This document shows, piece after piece, positions 6,430 through 8,193 of a stretch of DNA of 8,193 bases (its first letter is position 1; each line of letters begins with the position of its first letter). Origin of the DNA: Candidatus Corynebacterium faecipullorum (GTDB lineage: Bacteria > Actinomycetota > Actinomycetes > Mycobacteriales > Mycobacteriaceae); assembly GCA_019114925.1 (NCBI GenBank), contig DXEO01000235.1:1-8193 (forward strand). The letters run 5' to 3'. Position numbers and translations under genes: made by a program. The notes below the pieces were generated by a model, which saw nothing but the letters and a program-made list of their open reading frames with translations, made no database searches and had not been told where the DNA came from.

Positions 6430-6621
6430 TTACTTGCTGCTCAGCAGAGCGGAAGAGGTGTTGGAGAAAGCATCGCCAACCTCATACTCACCACTCTTAA
6501 GACCGAAGAAGATGTCAACAGCGTTGTTCAGAACGGTCGGCAGGTTTGCGGCAACCTTGCCCCAGCCTTCCCAGGTGGTAACGAAGTTGTCGAGGTGAGT
6601 CTGGACGAGGGAGAGATCCAT
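6430..6621 (-). CDS. porH: PorH-like small outer-membrane channel protein
   Basis: A 63-residue protein beginning MDLSLVQTHLDNF. As I recall it, C. glutamicum PorH starts MDLSLLKETLGNY, and a central LPTVLNNAVDIFF here matches its IPTLLDSILNFF. The body is an amphipathic helix with no cleavable signal peptide, typical of these porins. The C-terminal tail is serine-rich (FSNTSSALLSSK), offering possible O-mycoloylation sites as reported for PorH. It is slightly longer than the 57-residue C. glutamicum protein. With PorA it should form the hetero-oligomeric channel of the mycomembrane. An AGGAG at 6628-6632 sits 6 nt before the ATG. It is the first gene of the porH-porA unit, preceded by a long AT-rich leader region that may form a hairpin close to the ribosome site. 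Confidence 0.88.
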   Translation of the reverse strand: MDLSLVQTHLDNFVTTWEGWGKVAANLPTVLNNAVDIFFGLKSGEYEVGDAFSNTSSALLSSK

Positions 6622-6640
6622 AATGAACTCCTATTTCAGG

Positions 6641-6664
6641 TCCGAAGCTATTAAATGCCCCGGA
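6641..6664 (-). promoter_or_regulatory. Possible hairpin in the porH 5' leader
   Basis: On the reverse strand TCCGGGGC (6664-6657) can pair with GCTTCGGA (6648-6641), 8 bp including two G-T wobbles, with an 8-nt AT-rich loop. It ends 8 nt before the porH AGGAG. A second possible stem, GAGGG (6690-6686) with CCCTC (6667-6663), shares bases 6663-6664 with it, so the two would compete. Whether the leader is transcribed this far is not known. Confidence 0.35.
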
Positions 6665-7149
6665 GGGGTTTGCAGTTTGCAGACACCCTCAGTGGGCGTC
6701 ACAAGAAGTATTTTGGCACAAGATGACAACAAATCAAGTTCGTTTGGGTCTCAAGTTTCATCAATTCTAAACCTCGGCAATCGAGACTCGAGCGCTCCAT
6801 CACCTTCCCCGCTAACGGGTGCCACACTTTAAAAACGTATTCTAGCAGGGCTTTTACAAAAGGCACAGGGAGTAAGCGGCGAAAAACTCACTTCATTGCG
6901 TAACGTTTTTCACTCTAGCTAGCGATAGCCTTTAGCCACTCTCTTTCAACCGCATCACTTTCTGCCAAAAATATTTATTTAAGGAACACCCCCATCTGGG
7001 GGCCTAAAGTTAATGGTGGGACTCTTGTTACTGAAGGGAGTGAAACCGTGCCCCTCGCCGCGATCTATACGATGAGGTGCAAATCTCTCATATCGATACC
7101 GAGAAGCTCTCTGCAGGCACACCTGAAGAGCGAAATGGCCAAGACACGC

Positions 7150-7196
7150 CGAAGCGCCCCACAGACAGCGTTAAACGCTGTTTGTGGGGCGCTTCG
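7150..7196 (-). terminator. Large GC-rich hairpin downstream of groEL
   Basis: Arms 7150-7170 and 7176-7196 pair over 21 bp with a single G-T wobble and a 5-nt TTAAA loop. It lies 74 bp after the groEL stop and is the obvious end of the groEL transcript. Neither side has a run of T, so it is not a textbook Rho-independent terminator. It may act through stem strength alone or as a 3' stabilising structure. Confidence 0.7.
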
Positions 7197-7270
7197 GGCC
7201 CATACGGTTGGACACAACCCCCAACGTTTCGTCGTTTGCCGCGGAGGCGACGTACGGGCCTTCAGGAGGC

Positions 7271-8193
7271 TTAGAAGCCCATGCCGCCCATCTCGTCGGC
7301 ACCCGGAACAGCCGGTGCGGCCGGCTCCGGCTTGTCAGCGACAACAGCCTCAGTGGTGAGGAAGAGCGCGGCGATGGACGCAGCGTTCTGCAGCGCGGAA
7401 CGGGTGACCTTGACCGGGTCGTTGATACCCGCAGCCATGAGGTCGACGTACTCGCCGGTGGCGGCGTTGAGGCCCTCGCCAGCCGGGAGGTTGGCAACCT
7501 TGTCAGCCACGACGCCCGGCTCGAAGCCAGCGTTCAACGCAATCTGCTTCAGCGGTGCGGACAGTGCCTCGCGGACGATCTTCACGCCGGTGGCCTCGTC
7601 GCCCTTGAGATCGGACAGGGAGTCCAGAGCCTTGGCAGCCTGCAACAGGGCGACGCCGCCGCCGGCGACAATGCCCTCTTCGACGGCAGCCTTCGCGTTG
7701 CGGACGGCGTCCTCAATGCGGTGCTTGCGCTCGGTGAGCTCGACCTCGGTAGCAGCGCCGACCTTGAGGACGGCCACGCCGCCGGAGAGCTTAGCCAGGC
7801 GCTCCTGGAGCTTCTCACGGTCGTAGTCAGAGTCAGAGTTCTCAATCTCGGCGCGAATCTGCTTGATGCGGCCGTCGATCTGCTCCTGGGAGCCGGCGCC
7901 CTGAACGATGGTGGTGTCGTCCTTGGTGACGACGACCTTGCGGGCCTGGCCGAGGAACTCGAGCTCGGCGGTCTCGAGGGAGAGGCCAACCTCCTCAGAG
8001 ATGACCTGGCCGCCGGTGAGGATAGCCATGTCCTGCAGGGTGGCCTTGCGGCGGTCACCGAAGCCCGGAGCCTTCACTGCAACGGACTTGAAGGTGCCAC
8101 GGATCTTGTTGACCACGAGGGTGGACAGGGCCTCGCCCTCAACATCCTCAGCGATAATCAGCAGCGGCTTGCCGGTCTGCATGACCTTCTCCA
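7271..8193 (-). CDS. groEL: 60 kDa chaperonin GroEL (C-terminal part, cut by window edge)
   Basis: About 307 codons covering part of the apical domain, the second intermediate segment and the C-terminal equatorial domain of GroEL. It begins with EKVMQTGKPLLIIAEDVEGE (about residue 237 of a roughly 540-residue protein). It includes NKIRGTFKSVAVKAPGFGDR, the intermediate/equatorial segment RIEDAVRNAKAAVEEG with the catalytic aspartate equivalent to E. coli D398, and GGGVALLQAAKALD. The C-terminus is GADEMGGMGF, the GGM-type tail of a housekeeping GroEL, unlike the His-rich tail of mycobacterial GroEL1. It forms the double-ring ATP-driven folding chamber in the cytoplasm with GroES. The frame is intact to the window edge; the start codon and any HrcA/CIRCE control lie outside. 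No groES is present downstream, consistent with a stand-alone groEL2 locus. Stop is TAA at 7271-7273. Confidence 0.97.
   Translation of the reverse strand, partial: EKVMQTGKPLLIIAEDVEGEALSTLVVNKIRGTFKSVAVKAPGFGDRRKATLQDMAILTGGQVISEEVGLSLETAELEFLGQARKVVVTKDDTTIVQGAGSQEQIDGRIKQIRAEIENSDSDYDREKLQERLAKLSGGVAVLKVGAATEVELTERKHRIEDAVRNAKAAVEEGIVAGGGVALLQAAKALDSLSDLKGDEATGVKIVREALSAPLKQIALNAGFEPGVVADKVANLPAGEGLNAATGEYVDLMAAGINDPVKVTRSALQNAASIAALFLTTEAVVADKPEPAAPAVPGADEMGGMGF

Larger units (their letters stand above)
6622..7270. other. AT-rich intergenic region between porH and groEL
   Basis: About 650 bp with no convincing protein gene. The part nearest porH (about 6622-7030) is much richer in A+T than the coding DNA and must hold the porH promoter, reading leftwards. 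A loose candidate on the reverse strand is TTGATT (about 6732-6737) with AAAATA 17 nt on. Other structure: tandem TTTGCAG copies at 6669-6682; overlapping palindromes CTCGAG and GAGCGCTC at 6787-6797; GAAAAAC and GTTTTTC inverted arms near 6881 and 6904; a 5-bp CCCCC/GGGGG hairpin at 6989-7002. The right part (about 7031-7270) is GC-rich and holds the hairpin after groEL. A rightward reading frame from GTG 7048 with AAGGGAG before it exists, but its composition is not convincing. Confidence 0.6.

Noticed and set aside
6430..6621. Toxin-like or phage small-protein identity for the two short leftward genes
   Set aside because: The MDLSL start, the lengths, the strong ribosome sites and the groEL/ppk2 neighbours all point to the PorH/PorA porins instead.
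6781..6797. Overlapping palindromes TCGAGACTCGA and GAGCGCTC as a possible heat-shock (CIRCE) operator
   Set aside because: CIRCE has the arms TTAGCACTC and GAGTGCTAA separated by 9 bp. These palindromes do not fit, and the site is downstream of groEL rather than at its promoter.
6699..6800. A 33-residue leftward frame (MERSSLDCRGL...) upstream of porH, with a GGGGAAGG before it
   Set aside because: The ribosome-like site is too close to the ATG, the peptide resembles nothing I recognise, and chance frames of this length are expected. A role as an upstream leader peptide cannot be excluded.
6623..6832. A 69-codon rightward frame starting next to porH
   Set aside because: Its ATG overlaps the porH ribosome-binding region on the other strand, it has no Shine-Dalgarno sequence, and its composition is that of the non-coding leader.
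1..8193. CRISPR array, tRNA, rRNA or insertion sequence
   Set aside because: I found no regularly spaced repeats, cloverleaf-like segments, rRNA-like sequence, transposase motifs or flanking terminal repeats anywhere in the window.

Overview
The window looks like a chromosomal segment of a Corynebacterium. The strongest evidence is the run of genes at its right end: a PPK2-family polyphosphate kinase, two very short secreted porin genes (PorA- and PorH-like) and a GroEL chaperonin. From memory, this matches the ppk2B-porA-porH-groEL2 order of C. glutamicum. PorA/PorH porins are specific to the mycolic-acid outer membrane of corynebacteria. Coding regions are GC-rich, and several genes appear to be leaderless, with a TANNNT -10 box about 7 nt before the start codon, as is common in this genus.

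Layout. At 1-179 (-) is the N-terminus of a glutamine amidotransferase of the PabA/TrpG type, cut by the window edge. Divergent from it at 282-581 (+) is a single-domain rhodanese. At 636-1112 (+) is a MarR-family regulator, whose stop codon directly abuts the start of a 1325-residue synthetase (1113-5090, +). A strong bidirectional terminator (5112-5155) separates the synthetase from the convergent ppk2 (5195-6094, -). Next come a porHA terminator, porA (6249-6383, -) and porH (6430-6621, -). About 650 bp of AT-rich non-coding DNA follows, then the 3' part of groEL (7271-8193, -), which continues beyond the window.

The centrepiece is the MarR-synthetase pair. The synthetase has one adenylation domain, one carrier domain, six membrane segments and three tandem left-handed beta-helix domains. 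It has no classical condensation or thioesterase domain. This is the architecture and length of epsilon-poly-L-lysine synthetase (the Pls/PosA family). Reading the adenylation pocket by eye gives D-A-E-S-I-G-T-V-V-K, close to published lysine codes. The most interesting inference is therefore that this corynebacterium makes a cationic isopeptide-linked homopoly(amino acid), probably of lysine or a related diamino acid, under control of the adjacent MarR protein. The family is known; the product in this host is not established by the sequence.

The remaining genes are housekeeping or envelope functions: folate or tryptophan precursor synthesis, sulfur transfer, polyphosphate/nucleotide energy metabolism, outer-membrane permeability and protein folding. 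The synthetase is membrane-embedded and consumes ATP, but ppk2 is convergent and separated by a terminator, so no operon link between them is supported.
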